From JACQAI01 sp035507915 (GTDB taxonomy: Bacteria; Pseudomonadota; Alphaproteobacteria; Elsterales; Elsteraceae), in NCBI GenBank assembly GCA_035507915.1, contig DATJNS010000282.1:1-9811 (forward strand): a DNA stretch of 9,811 nucleotides. Reading direction: 5' to 3'. Both the position numbers and the translations under genes were made by a program. The notes under the pieces were generated by a model, which did not search any database, had not been told where the DNA came from, and saw only the letters and a list, made by a program, of their open reading frames with translations. Shown piece by piece: positions 1 through 7,234 of this stretch. Each line of letters opens with the position of its first letter. Position 1 is the first letter of the stretch.

Positions 1-761
1 GAGATCCCGCCCGCGAGATGGCGCAGCATGCCGCCGGCGACCCGCGGGTCGAATACGATTGGCACCTTCGCGGTGGCGACCTTGCGCGGCTTCAGGCGCC
101 GCACCGTGCGCTCGCCCGCGCGCTTGCCGACCGCGGCCGGATCCTCGAGATCGGCGCCATGCACCGTGGTCGAATAGTCGTAGTCGCGCTCCATTGCGGT
201 GCCGTCGCCCGCCAGCACGGCGGCGCTCACGCTGTGATGCGACACCTCGTGGACGCCGGCGAAGCCGTTGCTCGCGACCAGCGCGCTCATCGAGCGGCTC
301 CAGCTCGCCTCGGCGCCTTCGGAGTTGGTGACGCCGGGCACCGCGAGCGCGGCTTCCTCGGCGCGCTTGGCGCGCTCGATCAGGGTCGCGCTCGCCGGCT
401 CCGCGGGATCGACCGCATCGAGCGCCGGGAACTGATGCGTGACCTGATCCGGATCGGCGATGCCGCAATAGGGATCCTCGGGCACCGCGCGCGCCATCGC
501 GACCGCGCGCTCGACCAGCGCGTCGAGCGTGGCGGGCTTGAAGTCGGTCGACGACACGATCGCCTGGCGCTTGCCGACCAACACGCGCAGGCCGAGATCC
601 TGACCCTCGGCGCGCTCGAGCTTTTCCGGCTCGCCGAGCCGCTGGGCGAGCGACAGCGAGGTGCCCTTGGCGAACACCGCGTCGGCGGCGTCGGCGCCCG
701 CGCGCTTGGCGCGGCCGATCAGGTCGTCGAGCAGATCGAGCGGTTCGAGGTCGCGCGGCAT
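1..761 (-). CDS. pmbA: PmbA/TldE-family protein (TldD/PmbA metalloprotease partner), 3' part outside window
   Basis: Reading the minus strand from the ATG at 761 gives an open frame of 253 codons that runs off the left edge without a stop. It begins MPRDLEPLDLLDDL. The order of conserved blocks matches PmbA/TldE: a GEPEKLE strand (E. coli has GEVENVE), the SSTDFKP segment, VPEDPYCGIAD, VTNSEGA, then a MERDYDYS block and RRLKPRK followed by VPIVFDPRVAGG. PmbA (TldE) is the non-zinc partner of TldD. Together they form a cytoplasmic protease known for maturing microcin B17 and degrading CcdA. The zinc ligands lie in TldD, so none are expected here. The roughly 450-residue family length implies that about 200 residues are missing. 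The gene follows hyuB on the same strand after 75 nt and may be read through from it or have its own promoter. The ribosome site is weak (GGGA about 9 nt upstream), so the start is probable rather than certain. Confidence 0.9.
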   Translation of the reverse strand, partial: MPRDLEPLDLLDDLIGRAKRAGADAADAVFAKGTSLSLAQRLGEPEKLERAEGQDLGLRVLVGKRQAIVSSTDFKPATLDALVERAVAMARAVPEDPYCGIADPDQVTHQFPALDAVDPAEPASATLIERAKRAEEAALAVPGVTNSEGAEASWSRSMSALVASNGFAGVHEVSHHSVSAAVLAGDGTAMERDYDYSTTVHGADLEDPAAVGKRAGERTVRRLKPRKVATAKVPIVFDPRVAGGMLRHLAGGI

Positions 762-836
762 GGCGATCGGTCCCGGCGGTCGGAGGGGGTGCTCTTAAGG
801 TAGGCGTCCGTCAGGCAGAGTCCACCACGGCGCGCA

Positions 837-2516
837 TCACGACGGCTTGGCGCCGTAATGCGCGGCCAGATAGGCGGTCGAGAACTTGCCCGAGCGGCGA
901 TCCTCGGCGAGGCGCTCGGGGTCGCGCGCCGCGGGCGGGCCGTAGCCGCCGGCGCCCGGCGTCTCCATCACGATCGTCTGGTCGGGCCGCACGGTCACGT
1001 CGGCCGGCTTGTTGCCGAGGCGCTCCGGGTCGCCATTGGCGCTCTGGCGCATGAAGCGGCCCGACGCGCCCGGGCCGCCGCCGAACACGCCCCATGGCTG
1101 GGTGCGGAAGCGCTCGCCGGTGCCGCTGAACACCGCGTGATGGTCGAGCGGACGGACCACGCGCCGGAGCCCGAGGCCGCCGCGCCAGGTGCCGGTGCCG
1201 CCGGAATCCTCGACCAGGCCGTAGGCCTCGACCAGCAGCGGATACTCCATCTCGATCGCCTCGACCGGCAGGTTGGACGTGTTGGTGATGTGCACCTGGA
1301 CGCCGTCCTTGCCGTCCTTGGTGGCGCGGCCGCCGAAGCCGCCGCCCAGGGTCTCGAGATAGACGTAGGCGCGGCCGCTGCGCGGATCGACGCCGGAGAA
1401 CACCGCGGTCGTGTTGGCGCCGTTGGCCGCGCCGACCGCCGCCTGCGGCAGCGCCGGCGCGAGCGCGCCGATCACGACGTCGGCGATGCGCTGGCAGGTG
1501 TGCGCGCGGCTCGCCACCGCGGCGGGGAATTTGGCGTTGACCACCGAGCCCTCGGGCGCCGTCACCTCGATCGCGTTGAGCACGCCCTGGTTGTTGGGCA
1601 CGTCGGGGTCGAGCAGCGCCTTGATGCAATAGCAGGCCGCCGCGCGCGTGCCGATCAGGGTCAGGTTGATGTTGCCGGCGACCTGCGCGTGCGAGCCCGC
1701 GAAATCGAAGTGGATGCGCTCGCCGTCGACCGTGATCGCGACTTCGATGCGGATGTCGGTTGTGCCGAGCCCGTCGTCGTCCATCACGTCGGCGAAGCTG
1801 TAGCGCCCGGACGGGATCGTGCGGATGGCGTCGCGCAGACGCCGCTCGGTGCGCGCGATGATCGCGTCGAACGATTGCGTCAGCGTGGCGGCGCCGTGGG
1901 CCGCGGCGAGCTCGATCAGCCGCCGCTCCGCCAGGCGGCACGCCGCCACCTGGGCGAAGTAGTCGCCGCGACGCTCCTCGGGCACCCGCACGTTGAGGAG
2001 GAGGAGGTCGAGCACGTCGGACGCCAGCCGGCCGCCGTCGAACAGCCGGATCACCGGGATGCGCACGCCCTCCTGGTAGATCTCGCTCATGCCGCCCGCC
2101 ATGCTGCCGGGCGCCATGCCGCCGATGTCGGCGTGGTGCGCGATGTTGCACACGAACCCGATCACGCGCCCGTCGACGAAGACCGGCATCGCCATGTTGA
2201 CGTCGGGCAGGTGCGTGCCGCCGGCGACGTGCGGATCGTTGGCGATGAAGATGTCGCCGACGCGCATGTCATCGAGCGCGTGCTTGGCGAGCAGCGCCTG
2301 CATCAGGCCGAGCATCGAGGCGAGATGGATCGGCAGCGAACCCTCGGCCTGCGCGACCAGCTCGCCTTTCGGCGTCATGATGGTCGCGCTGTGGTCGCGC
2401 CGCTCCTTGATGTTGGTCGAGTAGGCGCTCTTCATCAGCGCGATGAAGGCCTCGTCGGTGATCGAGCGCAGGCCGTTGTGGACGATCTCCAGCGTGATCG
2501 GGTCGAGCTGCGTCAC
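837..2516 (-). CDS. hyuB: Hydantoinase B / oxoprolinase subunit B
   Basis: A 559-residue protein, full length for the HyuB family. It forms the second subunit of ATP-dependent enzymes that open or carboxylate small cyclic amides or ketones (N-methylhydantoinase, 5-oxoprolinase, acetone carboxylase relatives). Family blocks appear in order: ERRDHSATIMTPKGELVAQ near residue 40, HLASM, NDPHVAGGTHLPDV, AHHADIGGMAPGSM, PEERRGDYFAQ, a Gly-rich GGGFGGRATKDG segment, SGGTGTWRGGLG and the C-terminal TPGAGGYG loop. The start is a GTG at 2516, chosen because AGGAGA lies 7 nt upstream. An upstream in-frame extension exists but would read through the sulfatase gene in the wrong frame. The AGGAGA overlaps the stop codon of the upstream sulfatase, which predicts translational coupling. 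HyuA is two genes upstream. The substrate cannot be read from the sequence, and cytosolic 5-oxoproline, a hydantoin or another lactam are all possible. Confidence 0.95.
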   Translation of the reverse strand: MTQLDPITLEIVHNGLRSITDEAFIALMKSAYSTNIKERRDHSATIMTPKGELVAQAEGSLPIHLASMLGLMQALLAKHALDDMRVGDIFIANDPHVAGGTHLPDVNMAMPVFVDGRVIGFVCNIAHHADIGGMAPGSMAGGMSEIYQEGVRIPVIRLFDGGRLASDVLDLLLLNVRVPEERRGDYFAQVAACRLAERRLIELAAAHGAATLTQSFDAIIARTERRLRDAIRTIPSGRYSFADVMDDDGLGTTDIRIEVAITVDGERIHFDFAGSHAQVAGNINLTLIGTRAAACYCIKALLDPDVPNNQGVLNAIEVTAPEGSVVNAKFPAAVASRAHTCQRIADVVIGALAPALPQAAVGAANGANTTAVFSGVDPRSGRAYVYLETLGGGFGGRATKDGKDGVQVHITNTSNLPVEAIEMEYPLLVEAYGLVEDSGGTGTWRGGLGLRRVVRPLDHHAVFSGTGERFRTQPWGVFGGGPGASGRFMRQSANGDPERLGNKPADVTVRPDQTIVMETPGAGGYGPPAARDPERLAEDRRSGKFSTAYLAAHYGAKPS

Positions 2517-2523
2517 GATGCGA

Positions 2524-2529
2524 TCTCCT
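2524..2529 (-). promoter_or_regulatory. Ribosome binding site of hyuB, overlapping the sulfatase stop codon
   Basis: On the minus strand the sequence is CTAGGAGATCGCATCGTG. The AGGAGA is a strong Shine-Dalgarno match 7 nt before the GTG at 2516, and its first two bases are the last two of the TAG that ends the sulfatase gene. This decides the hyuB start and implies that ribosomes finishing the sulfatase re-initiate on hyuB. Confidence 0.8.
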
Positions 2530-3985
2530 AGTTGAAGTCGGCGGCGATGCCGGGCGGCGGCGAGAAGCCGAGGTCGCCGCGCGCGATCACGGCCTCGCGC
2601 CCGCCGTTGCGCGCCAGCTGCTCGGCCTGACGCCGTTTGGCGCGCGCGTCGACGGCGGCGGGATCGCAGATCGTCTCGAGGCGGGCGCGGCAGTCGGCCA
2701 GCACGTCGCGGAGACGCGGATCGGCGGCCAGGTCGACGAGCTCTTCGGGATCGGCCTCGAGGTCGAACAGCTGCGGCGGATAGGCGGCGTAGTGGACGTA
2801 TTTGTAGCGCGCGCCGCGCACCATGAAGACGCCGGTCGTCGAGCCCATGCCGTGATATTCCGAGAACGCCACGCGGTCGCGGTCGTCGGCGGTCGCCAGC
2901 GCCGCGAGCGAGCGGCCGGGATAGCCGCGCTCCTCGGCGTTGGGCGCGATCCCGACCACGTCGAGCACGGTCGGGTAGACGTCGACATGGGTGACCGGAA
3001 CGTCGCTGGTGCGGCCCGCCGGAATGCCGGCGCCGGTCATGATGAGCGGCACGCCGGCGACCTCCTGGTACATGTTCGATTTGCCCCACAGGCCACGCGC
3101 CCCGACATTGTCGCCGTGGTCGCTGGTGTAGATCACGCGCGTCGCATCGCCGAGGCCGCACGCCTCCAGCGTGCCGAGCACCTTGCCGACATTCTCGTCG
3201 AGGAAGCTGCACAGGCCGTAATAGCCGGCGACCGCGCGGCGCACCTGGTCCGGCGTCTCGAAGTGCTCGTCGTAGGCGAAGCTCGCGGCGTACGCGTCGA
3301 GATAGGGATGGTGCGGCCGCTCGCCGCGCGCATAGAGCTTGGGCGACGGCAGCGCCGGATCGAGATAGTAGCGGTAGAAGTGCTCGGGCGGCGCGGTCAG
3401 CGGGAAGTGCGGACAAACGAACGAGACGAACAGCACCCACGGCTTGTCGCGGTGCTTGGGCGCCGTCTCGCGCAACCAGACCTGGGCGCGCGCCGCGATG
3501 TCGCGATCGTAGAACGTGTAGGGCGACTCGCCCGGTCCGGCGAGCTTGGCCATCTTCCACGAGCCGCCGCGCCGCGGCAGGTTCTCGCGCACCAGCCCCA
3601 TCAGGTCGCCCTTGCCGTCGATGACGTGCATCGGGACGATTTCCTCGCTGAAGCCGTTGTCGTCCTCGGTCGAGCGGAAGTGCAGCTTGCCGATCGATAC
3701 GACCCGATGCCCGGCGGCGCGCAGCCGATGGTGCCAGCTGGTCACCGAGCCGTCGTAGGGATCGGCGTTGTCCCAGAAGCCGACCTGGTGGATGTAGCGG
3801 CCGGTCGCGAAGCTCGCGCGCGCCGGGATGCAGACCGGCGAGTTGCAGTAGGCCGCGCTGAACCGCGTGCCGCGCGCCGCCAGCCGGTCGAGGTTGGGCG
3901 TGCGCACGAGCGGATGGCCGTGGCACCCCAGCAGCTTCGGATTGTGCTCATCCGACATGATGATGAGCAGGTTCTTGGGCTCCAT
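2528..3985 (-). CDS. Formylglycine-dependent sulfatase (alkaline phosphatase superfamily), cytoplasmic
   Basis: A 485-residue type I sulfatase-like hydrolase. The N-terminus LLIIMSDEHN provides metal ligands Asp12 and probably Glu13. The signature SPVCIPARASFATGR carries the C-x-P-x-R modification motif, with Cys52 predicted to be oxidised to formylglycine and Arg56 stabilising it. GKLHF (Lys100, His102), a CPHFP block (His193), TSDHGD (Asp289, His290) and LWGKSNMYQE (Lys302) complete the usual metal and sulfate site. The C-terminal PQLFDLEADPEELVDLA is the typical sulfatase tail motif. Length is normal. No signal peptide is present, so it should act in the cytosol on an imported or internally made ester. 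Similarity of the CxPAR and GKxHF region to choline sulfatase (BetC) is noticeable, but the fold also serves phosphonate and phosphate ester hydrolases, so the substrate is open. It starts 6 nt after hyuA, with GGAAGC 9 nt upstream of its ATG, and ends inside the hyuB ribosome site. No formylglycine-generating enzyme lies in the window. Confidence 0.93.
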   Translation of the reverse strand: MEPKNLLIIMSDEHNPKLLGCHGHPLVRTPNLDRLAARGTRFSAAYCNSPVCIPARASFATGRYIHQVGFWDNADPYDGSVTSWHHRLRAAGHRVVSIGKLHFRSTEDDNGFSEEIVPMHVIDGKGDLMGLVRENLPRRGGSWKMAKLAGPGESPYTFYDRDIAARAQVWLRETAPKHRDKPWVLFVSFVCPHFPLTAPPEHFYRYYLDPALPSPKLYARGERPHHPYLDAYAASFAYDEHFETPDQVRRAVAGYYGLCSFLDENVGKVLGTLEACGLGDATRVIYTSDHGDNVGARGLWGKSNMYQEVAGVPLIMTGAGIPAGRTSDVPVTHVDVYPTVLDVVGIAPNAEERGYPGRSLAALATADDRDRVAFSEYHGMGSTTGVFMVRGARYKYVHYAAYPPQLFDLEADPEELVDLAADPRLRDVLADCRARLETICDPAAVDARAKRRQAEQLARNGGREAVIARGDLGFSPPPGIAADFN

Positions 3986-3991
3986 CTCGGG

Positions 3992-6037
3992 TCAGCTTCC
4001 TCGGGTCTCGATCAACAGATTGAGCGCGCCGTCGACCGTGAGGCGATCGCCCGGATAGAGCAAGGTCGTCGCGTCGAGCTGCTCGATCACGGCGGGTCCG
4101 GCGAGCGCGTGGCCGGGCGCCAACGTGGCGCGGTCGAACACCGGCGTGTCGACCGCCTGGACCGCGTCGAACCACACCGGACGGCGTTCGATCGGCGCCG
4201 GCGCGCCGGAGGCGGGCGGGTGGCGCGGCGGCTCGGGCCGGCGCAGCCGGCCGCGCGCGGTCAGCCGGTAGTTGACGATCTCGATCGGATCGCTCGTGTT
4301 GGCGAAGCCGTAGCTGCGCTCGTGCGCGGCGAGGAACAGCGCCTTGAGCGCCGCGCGGTCGGGCAGCGGATCGGCCGTGCCGAGCTCGACCGCGAGCTCG
4401 AAGTTCTGGCCGACGTAACGCATGTCGAGGCTGACGGCGACCGAGCGCGCGGCGGCCGCGATCGCTTCGTCCGCGAACCAGCGCTCGGCTTCGGCGCCGA
4501 GCGCGTCGCGCATCGCCTGGATGTGCGGACGCGCGGCGTCGTCGAGCGGGGTGCGCCGGGTGCGCACGAAATCCTCCTTGAGATCGGACACAACCAGGCC
4601 TTGGGCGCACAGAATGCCGGGTGCCGGCGGCACGACGATCTCGCCGATGCCGAGGGTGCGCGCGACGTCGGTCGCATGCAACGCGCCGGCGCCGCCGAAC
4701 GGCATCAGGCTGAAGCGGCGCGGATCGTGGCCGCGCTCGACCGAGACCGCGCGGATCGCGCGCACCATGTTGGACACCACGATGCTGAGCAGGCCGTGCG
4801 CGGTGCGCTCGAGCGAGAAGCCGAGCCGCGCGGCGAGCGGCGCGTGGGCCGCGGCCGCGGCGGCACGGTCGAGCTTCATCTGGCCGCCCAGCAGCCCGCG
4901 CGGTGACAGGCGGCCGAGCACGAGATTGGCGTCGGTGACGGTCGCCTGGGTTCCGCCGGAACCGTAGCAGGCCGGCCCGGGCGCGGCGCCGGCGCTCAGC
5001 GGGCCGACCTTCATCGACCCGTCGCGGTCGAACCAGGCGATCGAGCCGCCGCCGGCGCCGATCGTGTTGATGTCGAGCATCGGCATGCGCACCGGAAAGC
5101 CGCCGACCGAGCGGTCGAACGCGACGCCGGCGTCGTAGCCGCGGATCAGACAGATGTCGGCGCTGGTGCCGCCCATGTCGAGCGTGATGACGTTGGGTCG
5201 TTCGGCGAGCCGCGCGACGTGGATCGCACCGACCGCGCCGGCGGCCGGTCCCGACAACGCCGTGCGGATCGGGAAGCGGCGCGCGCGCTCGATCGACATC
5301 AATCCGCCGCTCGACTGGTTGATGCCGATGTGGATCGCCGGCGCACGCGCCCGGATCTGGCGCTCGAGATCGACGAGATAGCGCGCCATCACGGGCTGCA
5401 GGTAGGCGTTGAGCACGGTGGTCGACAGCCGCTCGTACTCGCGGAACTCGGGCTGAACCTCCGACGACAGCGAGGCGTCGCGCTCGGGCAGCGCGGCGGC
5501 GAGCGCGGCGCCGATGCGCCGCTCGTGCGCCGGGTTGACGAAGGCGAACAGCAGGCACACGGCGACGGCATCGGCGCCGGTCGCCTTGACGGCATCGACG
5601 ACGCGGGCGAGATCGTGATCGCCGAGCGGCCGGCGCACCGCGCCGTCCGCCGTGACGCGCTCCGCGACCTCGAAGCGCCATTCGCGCGGCACCAGCGGCG
5701 GCGGGTGGTCGGCCTGCAGGTCGTACATGTGCGGCCGCACCTGGCGGCCGATCTCGAGCAGGTCGCGGAAGCCCTCGGTGGTGATCAGCGCGACCGTGCC
5801 GCCGCGCCGCTGCAGCAGCGCGTTGGTCGCAACCGTGGTGCCGTGCGCCAGCCGCGACACCGCGTCGACCGCGATGCCGCGCGCCTGGGCGAGCTCGGCG
5901 AGGCCGGCGACGATGGCGCGCGCCGGATTGTCGGGCGTCGACGGCGTCTTGTGGACGACGGTGGCGCCCGTCGCGTCGTCGAAGCCGTGGAAGTCCGTGA
6001 AGGTGCCGCCGACGTCGACGCCGACATACCAGGCCAT
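3992..6037 (-). CDS. hyuA: Hydantoinase A / oxoprolinase subunit A
   Basis: A 681-residue protein of normal HyuA length, the ATP-binding subunit that pairs with HyuB to activate and open small cyclic amides such as 5-oxoproline or N-methylhydantoin. The N-terminal acetate/sugar kinase-type phosphate loop is VGVDVGGTFTDFHGFD (residues 5-20). Next come HGTTVATNALL (65-75), TTEGFRDLLEIGRQ (86-99), a second nucleotide-site block SGPAAGAVGA (262-271), LDMGGTSADI (286-295), then GAGGGSIAW and PFGGAGALHA. The C-terminal third carries the usual YVGQNFEL and the RSYGF plus NYR elements. The start at 6037 has AAAGGG 4 nt upstream. It is the first gene of a minus-strand cluster hyuA-sulfatase-hyuB, and its TGA lies 6 nt before the sulfatase ATG. 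The separate A and B subunits argue against a fused 5-oxoprolinase. No third (gamma) subunit of the acetone carboxylase type is present, so hydrolase chemistry is more likely than carboxylation. Confidence 0.95.
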   Translation of the reverse strand: MAWYVGVDVGGTFTDFHGFDDATGATVVHKTPSTPDNPARAIVAGLAELAQARGIAVDAVSRLAHGTTVATNALLQRRGGTVALITTEGFRDLLEIGRQVRPHMYDLQADHPPPLVPREWRFEVAERVTADGAVRRPLGDHDLARVVDAVKATGADAVAVCLLFAFVNPAHERRIGAALAAALPERDASLSSEVQPEFREYERLSTTVLNAYLQPVMARYLVDLERQIRARAPAIHIGINQSSGGLMSIERARRFPIRTALSGPAAGAVGAIHVARLAERPNVITLDMGGTSADICLIRGYDAGVAFDRSVGGFPVRMPMLDINTIGAGGGSIAWFDRDGSMKVGPLSAGAAPGPACYGSGGTQATVTDANLVLGRLSPRGLLGGQMKLDRAAAAAAHAPLAARLGFSLERTAHGLLSIVVSNMVRAIRAVSVERGHDPRRFSLMPFGGAGALHATDVARTLGIGEIVVPPAPGILCAQGLVVSDLKEDFVRTRRTPLDDAARPHIQAMRDALGAEAERWFADEAIAAAARSVAVSLDMRYVGQNFELAVELGTADPLPDRAALKALFLAAHERSYGFANTSDPIEIVNYRLTARGRLRRPEPPRHPPASGAPAPIERRPVWFDAVQAVDTPVFDRATLAPGHALAGPAVIEQLDATTLLYPGDRLTVDGALNLLIETRGS

Positions 6038-6192
6038 GGAACCCTTTCGAAACGGCGACCCCCGAAGACCGAGCGGGCGCGCGGCGTCCGTCTCCTGACT
6101 AGCAGCATCGATCCCGCGCCGCCATATGCCGACGAGGTGGATCGGCCGTCCGGCGGTCGGTGTTCGCCGGCGCGGCAGCGGGAGGTGGTGTC
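6038..6192. other. Divergent intergenic region between hyuA and a small exported protein gene
   Basis: These 155 nt separate the minus-strand hyuA operon from the plus-strand gene at 6193, so promoters in both directions should lie here. I see ribosome sites at each end (AAAGGG at 6042-6047 for hyuA, GGAGGTG at 6181-6187 for the plus gene). I see no convincing -35/-10 pair and no regulator gene adjoining it. A CATATG palindrome near 6123 is too short to call. Confidence 0.4.
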
Positions 6193-6522
6193 ATGGCAAT
6201 CATGGGCTCGGCGCGACGGTGGGGGATCGCGGGCGCGGCGCTGGCAGCCCTGGCGGGCGTTGGTCCGGCATCGGCGCAGATCGAGCCGGCGCCCGGGACC
6301 ACGATCTTGACGCTGCCGCCGCTCGGCACACCGGGGACCGGAACCGGCAGCGGCACAGGCGGCGCCGGCAACAGTCGGCTGGGCGGCTCGGTCGGCGGGG
6401 TTCCCGGCATGGGACGCGTCACGGGACCGAGCTCGAATGGGATCCTGATGCCCGGCACGGCGCCAGGCGTGGCGGGCGGCCCGCTTCCGTCCTCGCGCCG
6501 CCCGCTCGACGAAGGCCGCTGA
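6193..6522 (+). CDS. Small Gly/Pro/Thr-rich exported protein, function unknown
   Basis: A 109-residue product. The start at 6193 has a near-ideal GGAGGTG at 6181-6187 with 5 nt spacing, which favours it over an in-frame ATG 33 nt further upstream. Residues 1-28 form a plausible Sec signal peptide: basic GSARRW, a hydrophobic GIAGAALAALAGVG, then PASA before Gln29. The mature part is low complexity, with a GTPGTGTGSGTGGAG stretch followed by RLGGSVGGVPGMG, and ends in Arg-rich PSSRRPLDEGR. It has no cysteines and no recognisable domain. Such short disordered periplasmic proteins are common and poorly conserved. It is divergent from hyuA and separated from the cupin gene by 160 nt, so nothing ties it functionally to either. 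The opposite strand also has an open frame, but that one lacks a signal or ribosome site. Expression as protein is likely but not proved. Confidence 0.65.
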   Translation: MAIMGSARRWGIAGAALAALAGVGPASAQIEPAPGTTILTLPPLGTPGTGTGSGTGGAGNSRLGGSVGGVPGMGRVTGPSSNGILMPGTAPGVAGGPLPSSRRPLDEGR

Positions 6523-6579
6523 CGGCGCCCAGCCCCGCCGCACGGGTGACGCCGCAGCCGGTCCGTCCTCGGGTAGGCG

Positions 6580-6651
6580 TTGTTATTCATCTTTATTTCA
6601 CGAGATAAACTGTTGAAGACCTTGAATTCACAATAATTCATGGGCAATTAT
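6580..6651 (+). promoter_or_regulatory. AT-rich promoter-like region upstream of the cupin gene
   Basis: This is by far the most AT-rich stretch of the window and lies in the 160-nt gap before the cupin gene. Two weak sigma70-type pairs can be drawn: TTGTTA (6580-6585) with GATAAA (6604-6609), 18 nt apart, and TTGAAT (6622-6627) with AATTAT (6646-6651), also 18 nt apart. Each hexamer matches the consensus at four of six positions. Which pair works, if either, cannot be decided by eye. Confidence 0.4.
6623..6640. repeat. Short inverted repeat, possible operator before the cupin gene
   Basis: The arms TGAATT (6623-6628) and AATTCA (6635-6640) are perfect reverse complements separated by CACAAT. 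The dyad overlaps the candidate -35 TTGAAT, a suitable place for a repressor to bind. AT-rich six-base arms may also arise by chance inside an AT-rich island. Confidence 0.35.
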
Positions 6652-6682
6652 GCGAGAGCAACACAAGCGCGATGGTAGAATC

Positions 6683-7180
6683 ATGAGCCAGCACGATCAC
6701 GATCACGCGCCGGCATCCGGCGCGATCGACTGGAAGACCCACGGCGTCAAAGTCATCCCGGCGAGCAGCCTCGATCCCAACACGGCGCAGACGCCCGGCA
6801 TGAACCGCGCCGCGGCGATCAACTTCGCGCGCGTCGGCGCGCAGAAGATCTGGGCCGGCACGGTGACGATCCATCCCAACGCCAAGACCGGGGCGCATCA
6901 CCACGGCGAGCTCGAGAGCGTGATCTACGTGGTCAAGGGTCGCGCGCGCATGCGCTGGGGCGAGCACCTCGAGTACGTCGCGGAGGCCGGGCCGGGCGAT
7001 TTCATCTTCGTGCCGCCCTACGTGCCGCATCAGGAGATCAACGCGTCGACCGACGAGCCGCTCGAGTGCGTGCTGGTGCGCAGCGACAACGAAGCGGTCG
7101 TCGTCAATCTTGCGATCGAGCCGATCGAGAAACCCGAGCAGGTTCTCTGGGTCGACCCGATCCACCGGCAGACGCGCTAG
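6683..7180 (+). CDS. Single-domain cupin protein
   Basis: A 165-residue protein with one conserved beta-barrel cupin domain. Motif 1 is GAHHHGELESVIYVVKG (residues 70-86), giving metal ligands His72, His74 and Glu78. Motif 2 is PGDFIFVPPYVPHQEIN (104-120), giving the fourth ligand His116. All four ligands are therefore present, and a metal-bound cupin is expected. The family covers dioxygenases, isomerases and sugar- or amino-acid-binding regulators, and the substrate is not predictable here. The N-terminus is His/Asp-rich (HDHDH, residues 4-8), a possible extra metal site. I chose the ATG at 6683. An in-frame ATG at 6650 would add 11 residues, and neither start has a strong ribosome site. 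There is no signal peptide, so it is cytosolic. The gene stands alone behind its own AT-rich promoter-like region. Confidence 0.85.
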   Translation: MSQHDHDHAPASGAIDWKTHGVKVIPASSLDPNTAQTPGMNRAAAINFARVGAQKIWAGTVTIHPNAKTGAHHHGELESVIYVVKGRARMRWGEHLEYVAEAGPGDFIFVPPYVPHQEINASTDEPLECVLVRSDNEAVVVNLAIEPIEKPEQVLWVDPIHRQTR

Positions 7181-7234
7181 CGCGTCGCCGATGCGCGTGA
7201 TCCACTATCCCACGATCAGCGCGGGTTACGGGTC

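Noticed and set aside
18..803. 261-residue plus-strand open frame
   Set aside because: It is antisense to pmbA, whose minus-strand frame has clear family motifs. The plus frame is Arg/Ala/His-rich, as expected of a shadow in GC-rich DNA.
2517..3926. Upstream extension of the hyuB frame to a 1029-residue protein
   Set aside because: The first 470 residues are an Arg-rich out-of-frame reading of the sulfatase gene. The good ribosome site at 2524-2529 fixes the real start at 2516.
2792..4906. 704-residue plus-strand open frame
   Set aside because: It lies antisense to the sulfatase and hyuA, is Arg/Ala/Val-rich with no motif, and spans two real genes and their junction. It is a codon-bias artefact.
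4422..4967. 181-residue plus-strand open frame
   Set aside because: It is antisense to hyuA, Arg/Ser/Ala-rich, with no ribosome site or motif.
6523..6560. Possible terminator after the small exported protein gene
   Set aside because: GGCG-CCC can pair with GGG-TGA-CGCC only with a bulge, and no T-run follows.
6099..6647. 182-residue minus-strand open frame
   Set aside because: It is antisense to the small exported protein, has no ribosome site and a Pro/Arg-rich composition without motifs. The plus-strand gene has a signal peptide and strong ribosome site.
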